Of a stretch of 64,000 nt of DNA, positions 35,295 to 44,219 are shown piece by piece. The notes under the pieces are model-generated. The model was not told the origin of the DNA. It saw nothing but the letters and a program-made list of their open reading frames with translations, and made no database searches. The translations under genes were made by a program, and so were the position numbers. The DNA is from Pseudalkalibacillus sp051842935 (GTDB lineage: Bacteria; Bacillota; Bacilli; Bacillales; Fictibacillaceae), in the NCBI RefSeq assembly GCF_051842935.1, contig NZ_JBPXRR010000001.1, positions 2,914,001 through 2,978,000 of the forward strand, in the 5' to 3' direction. The first letter of the stretch is position 1. Each line of letters opens with the position of its first letter.

Positions 35295-35542
35295 CTAAAG
35301 GCACGTCCTTTCTACTTATGGATCGATATCGTGAACCAGCCAACTTCAGGCTGTTCTATACATAAAGCGATGGAAGCAGAACAATGTCTACGTATCCATA
35401 GCCATAGCTAACGTAATCATACCATCCATTATAAACAATTTCTCTAAAGATATGCTATAGCTGTGCATAAATTTTTCAAATAAATCTCCTAGAAAGAAAT
35501 AATAGATTCTGTATGGTTCTCATATGTTGGTCTTGTTGTTAG

Positions 35543-35834
35543 TTGTTGCTTTTAAGCCCTTTTTAAAAATCACCTTGTGTAAGTTGATTGTAGAGCAAGG
35601 TGCGAGACTCCGACGGGATCAGCGGGACAGGTGAGACCATTCAATGTCGCGAAGTGACGAGTGGGCTCACCGCACGCCCCGCGGAAAGCGAGCATCCTGG
35701 AGCGGAAATCAACAACTTTTAAAGAAAACTTGGCGAGACCAAGCTTATGAGGTCGAGCCTTAGTTGCCCTTATACTGAAGAAAGTATTTCATACTTTCTT
35801 CAAGTGCAAGAGCAACAAAGTTTACGAAAACAAC
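35543..35834. repeat. long copy of the dispersed palindromic repeat family (rpoE-icmF gap)
   Basis: Occupies about half of the 586-base gap. Left end TTGTTGCTTTTAAG, right end AGAGCAACAAAGTTTACG, interior CGCACGCCCCGCGGAAAGCG and GGAGCGGAAATCAAC. It is the reverse orientation of the copy at 26.2 kb. The rest of the gap is AT-rich sequence that must hold the rpoE promoter. Confidence 0.7.
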
Positions 35835-35837
35835 CTC

Positions 35838-35868
35838 AAAAAAGAAAGGCTGACGTTTGTCAGCCCTC
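35838..35868 (-). terminator. terminator of the icmF operon
   Basis: A perfect 7-bp stem GGCTGAC/GTCAGCC (35848-35854, 35859-35865) with loop GTTT, then TTTCTTTTTT on the minus strand, just after icmF. Confidence 0.85.
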
Positions 35869-35880
35869 TCTATGATTCTA

Positions 35881-38800
35881 TTACATGTTACGTCGGTATT
35901 TTCCGCCTACTTCATACAGCGCTCGGGTGATTTGACCGAGGCTTGCATGTCGGACTGTCGTCATCAACTCATCAAACAAGTTGCCACCCGACAATGCCGT
36001 TTGCTTCAGGCGGTGTAACGCTTCAGCAGTCGTATCTTCGTGCTGCTTCTGGAACTCACGCAAGTGCGTGATTTGTTGTTCCTTCTCTTCTTTCGTCGCA
36101 CGAGCGAGCTGCATGTTGAAGTCCTCTTCAGAAGGAGGATTCGGGTTCAAGTACGTGTTCACTCCGATGATCGGCAGTGAACCGTCATGTTTCTTCATTT
36201 CGTAATACATCGATTCTTCTTGTATCTTACCGCGCTGGTATTGTGTTTCCATCGCGCCAAGCACGCCACCGCGCGTATTGATGCGTTCGAATTCTCTCAA
36301 AACAGCTTCCTCAACTAGGTCAGTCAACTCTTCAATGATGAAGGAGCCTTGTAAGGAGTTTTCGTTTTTCGCTAATCCAAGCTCTTTTGTAATGATCATC
36401 TGAATTGCCATTGCACGGCGTACAGATTCTTCCGTCGGTGTCGTAATCGCTTCATCATAAGAGTTCGTGTGAAGCGAGTTACAGTTATCGTAAATTGCCA
36501 TGAGCGCCTGCAAGGTCGTACGGATATCGTTGAAGTCGATTTCCTGAGCGTGCAAGGAACGACCTGACGTTTGGATATGATACTTCAGCTTCTGGCTTCG
36601 CTCATTGCCTTTGTATTTGTTTTTCATGACTGTTGCCCAAATTCGACGTGCAACACGGCCGATGACCGTATATTCCGGATCAAGACCGTTACTGAAGAAG
36701 AACGACAAGTTCGGTGCGAACGTATCGATATCCATGCCACGGCTGAGGTAGTACTCGACATATGTGAAACCATTCGCGAGCGTCAACGCGAGTTGCGTAA
36801 TCGGGTTCGCGCCAGCTTCAGCGATATGATAACCGGAAATGGACACAGAATAATAGTTTCGGACTTTGTTGTCGATGAAATACTCCTGGATGTCACCCAT
36901 CAGGCGCAATGCGAACTCAGTCGAGAAGATACAAGTGTTTTGTCCTTGGTCTTCTTTCAGGATGTCCGCTTGGACTGTACCACGCACGACAGACAACGTC
37001 TTCGCCTTGATTTCTGCAGTTTCCTCTTCATTCGGCTTGCGTCCATTTTCTTCTTCAAAACGAGCAAGCTGTTGATCGACCGCAGTATTCATATACATCG
37101 CCAGGATGATCGGTGCTGGACCGTTGATCGTCATGGAGACAGAAGTCGTCGGTGACGTCAGGTCGAAGCCAGCATACAGCTTTTTCATATCTTCGAGCGT
37201 ACAGATGCTGACGCCGCTCTCCCCAACTTTTCCATAAATGTCCGGACGGTGGTCAGGGTCTTCGCCATATAGAGTGACCGAATCGAACGCCGTCGATAGA
37301 CGTTTCGCATCGTCATCTTTCGATAGATAATGGAAACGGCGGTTTGTTCGCTCTGGTGTCCCTTCACCCGCAAATTGACGCTTCGGATCTTCGCCTTTTC
37401 GTTTGAACGGGAATACGCCTGCTGTGAATGGATAACGTCCTGGAACGTTTTCGAGCATCGACCAGCGGACGATTTCGCCCCAATCCTTGAACTTCGGTAA
37501 AGCGACTTTCGGAATATCAAGACCCGATAGGCTTCGTGTCTTCAGTTCGGTCACTATTTCCTTGTCGCGGATCTTCGTGACGAATTCATCCTTGCTGTAT
37601 TGTTCCTTCAACGAATCCCATCCGTCTAAAATTTCTTTCACCTCAGGATGGACTTTCTTTTCGTAGTTGTTTTTCACATCATTCAATGTGCGGATTGTCA
37701 CGTCACCGTTTTCGTTCGTTTCTTCGATCGCTTCAAGAGTACCCTCGATTTGGAACAGTTTGCGAGCGGTTTCAGATTGCTCAGAAACGAACTCCTTGTA
37801 ACCACGGACCGTTTGGACGATTTCATTCAGATATCCGACACGGTCAGGAGGGATGATCATATTCTGCTTTTCGACTTTCCCTTCACTGCTAAAAGATGTC
37901 GTCCAATCGAGGCCGAACTTTTCATTCAACACACCAACGAGTGCATTGAACAGGATGTTCGTACCCTCGTCGTTGAACTGGCTTGCGATCGTGCCATAGA
38001 CAGGCATCTTATCAAGGTCTTGATCAAACAGCATACGGCTGCGTTGATACGTTTTGCGCACTTCACGAAGTGCATCCTCTGAACCTTTTCGGTCGAATTT
38101 GTTGATCGCAATCAAATCGGCAAAATCGATCATATCGATTTTTTCCAATTGAGAAGGCGCTCCGAATTCACTTGTCATGACGTACATGGATACATCTGAG
38201 ACTTCGACGATTTCCGCATTTCCTTGCCCGATACCGCTCGTTTCGACGATGATCAAATCATAGCCGGCTGCTTTCACGACAGACAGCGCATCGGTAATCG
38301 CTTCGGAAAGCTCCGTTTTCGAACCACGGGTTGCGAGACTTCGCATGTACACACGCGGAGAATGGATCGCGTTCATACGGATCCGGTCTCCGAGCAATGC
38401 GCCACCTGTTTTCTGTTTCGTCGGATCGACCGAGATGATCGCGATCGTTTTATCCTCAAATTCGTTCAAATAACGACGGACGAGCTCATCGGTCAAGGAG
38501 CTCTTACCCGCTCCACCTGTACCAGTGATTCCGAGGACAGGTACTTTGTTCTGCATCTCTTTCATTTGTGTGATCGCTTTTTCAGCTGTAGCAGCCATCT
38601 CTTCCGCTTTCACTTTTCCAAAGTTCTCAGCAACGGTAATGAGACGTGCCACGGCTTTCGGGTCACGATTAGGAAGAAGATCCAGTTCATCATTCAGTTG
38701 AGTGAACGTCGGGAAGTCACACTCTTTGACCATCTGGTTGATCATGCCTTGTAAGCCAAGCGTTCGACCGTCTTCCGGTGAAAAGATGCGCGCAACACCG

Positions 38801-39144
38801 TACTCGTGCAATTCCTTGATTTCCTTCGGGATGATGACGCCGCCACCTCCGCCATAAACGCGGATATGAGAAGCTCCGTATTCTTTCAACAAGTCGACCA
38901 TGTATTTAAAATACTCGACGTGTCCACCTTGATAGGAAGAGATTGCAATTCCTTGAACATCCTCCTGGATCGCCGCTTGCACGACTTCATCAACTGAGCG
39001 GTTATGTCCTAAGTGAATGACTTCTGCACCGCTCGCCTGGATGATTCTTCTCATAATGTTGATGGACGCATCATGCCCATCGAATAAGCTTGCTGCCGTT
39101 ACGAAACGTACATGATTTTTCGGCTTATAAATTTCCGTTTCCAT
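35881..39144 (-). CDS. icmF: fused isobutyryl-CoA mutase (IcmF)
   Basis: 1087-residue adenosylcobalamin enzyme that interconverts isobutyryl-CoA and n-butyryl-CoA and, in some members, isovaleryl-CoA and pivalyl-CoA. Order: B12-binding domain at 10-140 with D-G-H at 22-24 (the cobalt-ligating His24); a MeaB-like GTPase chaperone at about 200-410 with P-loop GTGGAGKSS; then the acyl-CoA mutase barrel, with NTYLNPNPPSEEDF near the C-terminus. Both parts look intact. Last gene of the acyl-CoA block, after the TetR gene, and followed by a strong terminator. Confidence 0.95.
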   Translation of the reverse strand: METEIYKPKNHVRFVTAASLFDGHDASINIMRRIIQASGAEVIHLGHNRSVDEVVQAAIQEDVQGIAISSYQGGHVEYFKYMVDLLKEYGASHIRVYGGGGGVIIPKEIKELHEYGVARIFSPEDGRTLGLQGMINQMVKECDFPTFTQLNDELDLLPNRDPKAVARLITVAENFGKVKAEEMAATAEKAITQMKEMQNKVPVLGITGTGGAGKSSLTDELVRRYLNEFEDKTIAIISVDPTKQKTGGALLGDRIRMNAIHSPRVYMRSLATRGSKTELSEAITDALSVVKAAGYDLIIVETSGIGQGNAEIVEVSDVSMYVMTSEFGAPSQLEKIDMIDFADLIAINKFDRKGSEDALREVRKTYQRSRMLFDQDLDKMPVYGTIASQFNDEGTNILFNALVGVLNEKFGLDWTTSFSSEGKVEKQNMIIPPDRVGYLNEIVQTVRGYKEFVSEQSETARKLFQIEGTLEAIEETNENGDVTIRTLNDVKNNYEKKVHPEVKEILDGWDSLKEQYSKDEFVTKIRDKEIVTELKTRSLSGLDIPKVALPKFKDWGEIVRWSMLENVPGRYPFTAGVFPFKRKGEDPKRQFAGEGTPERTNRRFHYLSKDDDAKRLSTAFDSVTLYGEDPDHRPDIYGKVGESGVSICTLEDMKKLYAGFDLTSPTTSVSMTINGPAPIILAMYMNTAVDQQLARFEEENGRKPNEEETAEIKAKTLSVVRGTVQADILKEDQGQNTCIFSTEFALRLMGDIQEYFIDNKVRNYYSVSISGYHIAEAGANPITQLALTLANGFTYVEYYLSRGMDIDTFAPNLSFFFSNGLDPEYTVIGRVARRIWATVMKNKYKGNERSQKLKYHIQTSGRSLHAQEIDFNDIRTTLQALMAIYDNCNSLHTNSYDEAITTPTEESVRRAMAIQMIITKELGLAKNENSLQGSFIIEELTDLVEEAVLREFERINTRGGVLGAMETQYQRGKIQEESMYYEMKKHDGSLPIIGVNTYLNPNPPSEEDFNMQLARATKEEKEQQITHLREFQKQHEDTTAEALHRLKQTALSGGNLFDELMTTVRHASLGQITRALYEVGGKYRRNM

Positions 39145-39209
39145 GTGAGGCTTGCTCCTTTCTTTTTTAACTATTTATGTTTTAAAGAGTACTTTGTTGG
39201 TGAGATCAA

Positions 39210-39857
39210 CTACACCTGACTCGCCGCTTGATCCTTCCCAATCCCTTCCACCAGCAATTGGATCTGGAACTGCGTGTAGCTCTCCAATGTATGTTCCCTC
39301 TGCAACACCCAGCGTCTGAACGTCCACATCTGCCCTTGCAGCATGATGTTATGGGCGAGCAGATTCACTTCTTTTTCCGATAAAGACAGATTTCCAGCAT
39401 CTACAGAGCGCTGGATCAATTTTTCAAACATGCCCGTCATTTCGATTTCTTTCCTAAGTACATATGGAAGCGCTTCATCTGAAAGCGACTTCGCTTCCTG
39501 ATACATGACAAGCACTTCGTCCTGCATTTCATCCATTACTTTAAAATACGCGGCAATCGCTTCTTTGAGCCTGTTAATGCCTGGCTGATCCATGACAATC
39601 TCACTTTGAAGCCTCGAACGTACCTCATCATAGATCGAGTCACAGACCAGATATAATACGTCTTCCTTCGTACGGATATATTCATAAAGCGTACCGATGC
39701 TGAATCCTGCTGCTTTTGCGATTTCTCTTGTGGTCGTCCGGTGGAATCCTTTATCTTTGAAAAGGCTCACCGCCGCTTTGACCATTTCTTCTCTACGCTT
39801 TTGAATGAGCTTTTCATCTTTTACAAGTGAAGGTACTTTTTTCTTCCCCAACCTCAT
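39210..39857 (-). CDS. TetR-family regulator within the acyl-CoA operon
   Basis: 215-residue repressor-type protein. A basic N-terminal arm (RLGKKKVPSLVKDEKLIQKRR) leads to the TetR helix-turn-helix at about 25-70 (GFHRTTTREIAKAAGFSIGTLYEYIRTKEDVLY). The C-terminal ligand domain is not diagnostic. Its ATG overlaps the meaB stop by four bases, so it is co-transcribed with meaB and icmF. It does not look like the B. subtilis FadR sequence, so it is probably a second regulator sensing an acyl-CoA. Confidence 0.9.
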   Translation of the reverse strand: MRLGKKKVPSLVKDEKLIQKRREEMVKAAVSLFKDKGFHRTTTREIAKAAGFSIGTLYEYIRTKEDVLYLVCDSIYDEVRSRLQSEIVMDQPGINRLKEAIAAYFKVMDEMQDEVLVMYQEAKSLSDEALPYVLRKEIEMTGMFEKLIQRSVDAGNLSLSEKEVNLLAHNIMLQGQMWTFRRWVLQREHTLESYTQFQIQLLVEGIGKDQAASQV

Positions 39858-40828
39858 CCCTCTTTCGTAGTTGTATCTTCTCGTTCAACGTCTGCTGGAT
39901 CGTCGATGAACTCCCTCAAAATCTGTGATGCAGCAGTGTACGGGTCGATTTCTCTGCGTTCAATCTGGTCTCTCCAGCTCCCGTTCTGGTGATCTTTTTG
40001 CAGTCGTTTCATCAGTTCATAATGGACGACCTCCAGAACTTCCTCTTGTAAAATCCGTGTTTTCTTCCGTTCGCCTTCTCCACTCTCTTTTAAAAAGTCG
40101 GCGTGTTTTTGTACCAGCGTCCAAAGGCTCTCCAATCCTTTATTCTCGGTGGAAATCGTCTGAGCGATCGGCGGGCGCCAAGCGGCGTCGTGTTTTACGA
40201 GGTCAAGCATTCCCTCGATTTCTGTCATCAGCTTCGACACCCCTGGTAAGTCCGCTTTATTGATGATGAACAAGTCTGCAATTTCCATGATTCCCGCCTT
40301 GAACACCTGTACGACGTCCCCGCTTCCCGGATTCAAGACGACCGCGGTCGTATCCGCGACTTTCATGATATCGAGCTCCGACTGTCCGACACCGACCGTT
40401 TCGACGAGAATGACGTCGAAGCCGTATGCGTCCAGGAGTCGGACCGCTTCCTTCGTCGTTCTCGCAAGTCCGCCAAGACTGCCGCGGGTCCCCATGCTTC
40501 GAATGTACACCCCTGGATCGGTAAAATGTTCAGCCATACGGACCCGGTCGCCTAACAGGGCTCCTCCGCTGAACGGACTGGTCGGATCAACTGCAACGAT
40601 TCCGACTGTCAACTTTTTTGAACGGAGGTATTGAATGAACCGGTTGACGAGCGAGCTCTTCCCCGCACCAGGTGATCCTGTGATTCCGATGATGTGAGCA
40701 CCCTTCCCCTGGTCATGCACATCCTTCAAAATCGCAAGCTTATCGGCATGATCATTTTCGAGATAGCTGATACCCCGGGCTAACGCTCTCATATCTTTGT
40801 CAATCAATTTCTTCGCGAGGTCGTGCAT
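39854..40828 (-). CDS. meaB: methylmalonyl-CoA mutase-associated GTPase MeaB
   Basis: 324-residue G-protein chaperone (also called ArgK/YgfD) that loads and protects B12-dependent acyl-CoA mutases. P-loop GSPGAGKSS at 51-59, VDPTSPFSGGALLGDRVRM switch region, ETVGVGQSE, and NKAD specificity motif in LFIINKADLPG. It sits two genes upstream of icmF, which already contains its own G domain; no separate mutase subunit is visible here. Confidence 0.93.
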   Translation of the reverse strand: MHDLAKKLIDKDMRALARGISYLENDHADKLAILKDVHDQGKGAHIIGITGSPGAGKSSLVNRFIQYLRSKKLTVGIVAVDPTSPFSGGALLGDRVRMAEHFTDPGVYIRSMGTRGSLGGLARTTKEAVRLLDAYGFDVILVETVGVGQSELDIMKVADTTAVVLNPGSGDVVQVFKAGIMEIADLFIINKADLPGVSKLMTEIEGMLDLVKHDAAWRPPIAQTISTENKGLESLWTLVQKHADFLKESGEGERKKTRILQEEVLEVVHYELMKRLQKDHQNGSWRDQIERREIDPYTAASQILREFIDDPADVEREDTTTKEG

Positions 40829-40857
40829 CGTTGGTCCTCCTGTCTTTCACCTGACCA

Positions 40858-42000
40858 TTAATCTGCTAAAAGCATTCTTGAGATGACGAGTCTTTGAATC
40901 TCTTGGGTTCCTTCGTAAATTTGAGTGATCTTCGCATCACGCATGTAGCGCTCGACCGGATAATCCTTCGTATATCCGTATCCGCCATACACCTGAACGG
41001 CTTCTGTCGTCACTTCCATCGCGATGTCACCCGCATACAGTTTAGACATGGCTGATTCTTTACCATATGGAAGCCCTTCGCTTTCACGCCAAGCCGCTTG
41101 ATAGGTTAGAAGTCTTGCAGCTTCAACTTTCGTCGCCATATCCGCCAGCTTGAATCCGATACCTTGTTGTAAGCCGATCGGTTTTCCGAACTGTTGACGT
41201 TCTTTTGCGTAGTTTGTGGATGCATCAAGTGCACCTTGTGCGATTCCGACTGCCTGAGCGGCAATCCCGTTACGACCACCATCGAGCGTCTGCATCGCAA
41301 TCTTGAATCCTTCGCCTTCTTCTCCTAAACGGTTTTCCGCTGGAACGCGGCAATCTTCGAAAATGATTTCCAGTGTAGGGGATGAACGGATTCCAAGTTT
41401 CTTTTCCTTCTTACCGAATGAGAATCCAGGCGTCCCTTTTTCAACGATGAATGCTGTGATTCCTTTGTGCTTGCTTTCGCGATCCGTTACTGCGAATACA
41501 ACATAAATTTCTGCATCTCCAGCGTTCGTGATGAAAATCTTCGACCCGTTGATGATATAGTCATCGCCGTCACGGACTGCTGTCGTTTTCATTTTGGAAG
41601 CATCAGACCCGGAGCCTGGCTCAGTAAGACCATATGCTCCTAGCTTCTTCCCTTCCGCCATCGGTCGAAGGAATTTCTGCTTCTGCTCTTCATTTCCATA
41701 TTTATAAACCGGCCAGCCAGCAAGTGATGTATGAGCAGATAATGTTACACCCGTAGATGCACATACTCTTGATAGCTCTTCTACAGCGATGACATAGCTA
41801 AGGTAATCCGCACCGATTCCGCCGTACTCTTCCGGCCATGGGATTCCCGTTAACCCAAGCTGCGCCATTTGATCGAATAGACTGCGGTCGAAGCGTTCTT
41901 CTTCATCTCGCTCTGCTGCTGTCGGTTCCACTTCATTTTTCGCAAAATCTCGGACCATCTTTCTCAGCATTTCATGTTCTTCTGTTAGTTGGAATTGCAT
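40858..42000 (-). CDS. acdA: acyl-CoA dehydrogenase AcdA
   Basis: 380-residue FAD enzyme of short/branched-chain acyl-CoA oxidation. FAD-binding blocks GLTEPGSGSDASKM and FITNAGDAEIYVV, the C-terminal catalytic Glu in QIYEGTQEIQR. The N-terminal half (TAAERDEEERFDR, IPWPEEYGGIG) matches B. subtilis AcdA closely. It follows its paralogue after a 172-base gap containing a structured hairpin, and precedes meaB by 29 bases. Confidence 0.95.
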   Translation of the reverse strand: MQFQLTEEHEMLRKMVRDFAKNEVEPTAAERDEEERFDRSLFDQMAQLGLTGIPWPEEYGGIGADYLSYVIAVEELSRVCASTGVTLSAHTSLAGWPVYKYGNEEQKQKFLRPMAEGKKLGAYGLTEPGSGSDASKMKTTAVRDGDDYIINGSKIFITNAGDAEIYVVFAVTDRESKHKGITAFIVEKGTPGFSFGKKEKKLGIRSSPTLEIIFEDCRVPAENRLGEEGEGFKIAMQTLDGGRNGIAAQAVGIAQGALDASTNYAKERQQFGKPIGLQQGIGFKLADMATKVEAARLLTYQAAWRESEGLPYGKESAMSKLYAGDIAMEVTTEAVQVYGGYGYTKDYPVERYMRDAKITQIYEGTQEIQRLVISRMLLAD

Positions 42001-42085
42001 GTTTCCCTCTCCCTTTTCTAATTAGATCAATTCATCAATGAGTTCTACTGTCAACGGATTAGAAACAAGAAGTTCGAGGCACGTA

Positions 42086-42136
42086 GGTTTTTAGCGGCCG
42101 GAGTGTATAAATCATACATGAGGACCGATAAAAACC
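42086..42136. other. structured hairpin inside the acyl-CoA operon
   Basis: GGTTTTTA (42086-42093) pairs with TAAAAACC (42129-42136), CGG with CCG, and TGTAT with ATACA around an AAATC loop. No U tract follows on the minus strand, so it is more likely an mRNA processing or stability element between the two acyl-CoA dehydrogenase genes. Confidence 0.5.
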
Positions 42137-42172
42137 AAGTAACAACGAAATTCGCCGTTTATCATTCGTTGA

Positions 42173-43315
42173 CTAGTTGTTCATCAAATGTTTGCTGATT
42201 ACAACCCGCTGAATTTCGCTCGTTCCTTCGTAAATCTCACATACTTTCGCGTCACGGAACAATCGCTCAACTGGGTATTCCTTCGTGTAGCCGTATCCGC
42301 CGTGGATCTGCACCGCTTCTATCGCCGATTTCGTCGCGGTTGTTGAAGCGAACAGTTTCGCGATCGATGCATCTCTGCCGCACGGCTTGCCAAGTGACTT
42401 CAAGTTCGCTGCACGATAGGTTAAAAGCTTCGCAGCTTCCACTTCCGTTGCCATATCCGCCAGCTTGAACCCGACACCTTGCTGCAATCCGATCGGCTTA
42501 CCGAACTGCTTTCGTTCTTTCGCATACGCAGTGGAATATTCAAGCGCTGCCTGACCGATTCCAAGCGCCTGTGCTGCAATTCCGATTCGTCCAGCATCAA
42601 GGTTGGACATCGCAATTTTGAAGCCCATACCCTCTTCTCCGAGTCTGTTCTCCACCGGTACTTTGGCATCTTCAAAAATGAGCTGGCTCGTATTCGACCC
42701 GTTCAAGCCCATCTTTTTCTCTTTTTTCCCGACCTCGAATCCTGGCGTATCTTTATCAACGATGAATGCAGTAATTCCGCGACTGCCTTCTTCCGGGTTC
42801 GTCGAGGCGAAAACGATGTACACATCCGCTTCCCCAGCGTTCGTGATGAACACTTTCGATCCGTTCAGAATGTAATGATCTCCGTCTCGTACTGCTTTCG
42901 TCTTCAAACCGCCCGCGTCCGATCCTGCTCCTGGCTCGGTCAATCCGAATGCACCAAGGTACTGTCCACTCGCAAGTTTCGTGACATATTTTTTCTTCTG
43001 CTCTTCTGTCCCGAAGTAATAAATCGGATTCGTTCCTACAGAAGTATGCACAGATAAGATGACACCGACCGTTGCGCTGACTCTTGAGAGCTCATTGATC
43101 GCTATGATGTAGGAAGTGAAGTCCATCCCAGCTCCACCGTACTCCTCAGGGATCGGTATCCCCATCAGTCCAAGCTCAGCCATCTTATCAATGACTGCTC
43201 TCGGAAACTCATCGGTTTCATCCATCTCCTCGACAATCGGTCGGATTTCCGCTTCCGCAAAATCACGGACCATTTTCCGCATCATTTCTTGTTCTTCTGT
43301 AAAACGAAGATTCAT
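42173..43315 (-). CDS. mmgC: acyl-CoA dehydrogenase, short-chain type
   Basis: 380-residue acyl-CoA dehydrogenase, paralogous to AcdA. GAFGLTEPGAGSDAGG and KVFITNAGEADVY bind FAD; catalytic Glu in EIYEGTSEIQR. Start placed at ATG 43315, seven bases after AGGGGG; the ATG two codons earlier abuts the ribosome site. It follows the hydroxyacyl-CoA dehydrogenase gene by 33 bases. The mmgC symbol is by family and context (mmgA-mmgB-mmgC order). Confidence 0.9.
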   Translation of the reverse strand: MNLRFTEEQEMMRKMVRDFAEAEIRPIVEEMDETDEFPRAVIDKMAELGLMGIPIPEEYGGAGMDFTSYIIAINELSRVSATVGVILSVHTSVGTNPIYYFGTEEQKKKYVTKLASGQYLGAFGLTEPGAGSDAGGLKTKAVRDGDHYILNGSKVFITNAGEADVYIVFASTNPEEGSRGITAFIVDKDTPGFEVGKKEKKMGLNGSNTSQLIFEDAKVPVENRLGEEGMGFKIAMSNLDAGRIGIAAQALGIGQAALEYSTAYAKERKQFGKPIGLQQGVGFKLADMATEVEAAKLLTYRAANLKSLGKPCGRDASIAKLFASTTATKSAIEAVQIHGGYGYTKEYPVERLFRDAKVCEIYEGTSEIQRVVISKHLMNN

Positions 43316-43348
43316 GGTCATCCCCCTGTCTGTCGATCCATCGACAAT

Positions 43349-44200
43349 CTAGTTGTATTCGTAAAATCCTTTTCCAGTTTTCTTACCGAGCCATCCGGCC
43401 TTCACGTACTTACGCAATAATGGACATGGACGATACTTGTCGTCCCCGAATCCTTCATGCAACGTTTCCATGATATAGAGGCAAGTATCCAATCCGATAA
43501 AATCAGCGAGTGTCAACGGTCCCATTGGGTGATTCATACCGAGCTTCATCACTTCGTCAATCGCTTCTGGTTCAGCAACTCCTTCATAGACCGTGTAGAT
43601 CGCTTCGTTGATCATTGGCATAAGGATACGGTTGGAAACGAATCCTGGGAAGTCGTTCACTTCTACCGGTGTTTTGGCAAGTGTTTTTGTCGTATCTTCA
43701 ATCACTTTGTACACTTCGTCTGTTGTCGCAAGTCCTCTGATGATTTCAACCAGCTTCATGACCGGTACCGGATTCATGAAGTGCATGCCGATCACTTTCT
43801 CCGGACGGTTCGTTGCTGCTGCGATTTCTGTAATCGGTAAAGAGGACGTATTCGTTGCGAGAATTGCATGTTCTGGCGTAATTTCATCGAGATGAGTGAA
43901 CAACTTGCATTTCACATCAAGGTTTTCGACAACCGCTTCGACGACCAAGTCGACATCGGATGCGTTATTCAAGTCTGTGGACGGTTTAAGACGTCCTAAA
44001 ACCGCGTCCGCTTCTTCTCTTGTCATGCGTTCTTTTTCCACTTGTCGGTTCATGTTCTTGGAGATGTAGTCCATCCCTTTTTGTACGAAATCTTCTTTCA
44101 AGTCATGTAAAACGACGTTGTACTCCGCTTGTGCAAAAACTTGTGCAATTCCAGCGCCCATCTGTCCTGCGCCGACGACCATTATGTTTTTAATTTGCAT
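43349..44200 (-). CDS. mmgB: 3-hydroxybutyryl-CoA dehydrogenase
   Basis: 283-residue NAD(P)-dependent 3-hydroxyacyl-CoA dehydrogenase. N-terminal Rossmann motif GAGQMGAGIAQVFA, NTSSLPITEIA, catalytic His in GMHFMNPVPVMKLVE, and C-terminal dimer domain ending GWLGKKTGKGFYEY. Beta-oxidation third step. Nineteen bases after the thiolase gene. Confidence 0.95.
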   Translation of the reverse strand: MQIKNIMVVGAGQMGAGIAQVFAQAEYNVVLHDLKEDFVQKGMDYISKNMNRQVEKERMTREEADAVLGRLKPSTDLNNASDVDLVVEAVVENLDVKCKLFTHLDEITPEHAILATNTSSLPITEIAAATNRPEKVIGMHFMNPVPVMKLVEIIRGLATTDEVYKVIEDTTKTLAKTPVEVNDFPGFVSNRILMPMINEAIYTVYEGVAEPEAIDEVMKLGMNHPMGPLTLADFIGLDTCLYIMETLHEGFGDDKYRPCPLLRKYVKAGWLGKKTGKGFYEYN

Positions 44201-44219
44201 GTATGTGAGCCTCCTTGGA

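Noticed and set aside
35295..35880. CRISPR-like organisation in the repeat-rich gaps
   Set aside because: The repeats are palindromic dispersed elements or drifting tandem units without regular unique spacers, and no cas genes are present.
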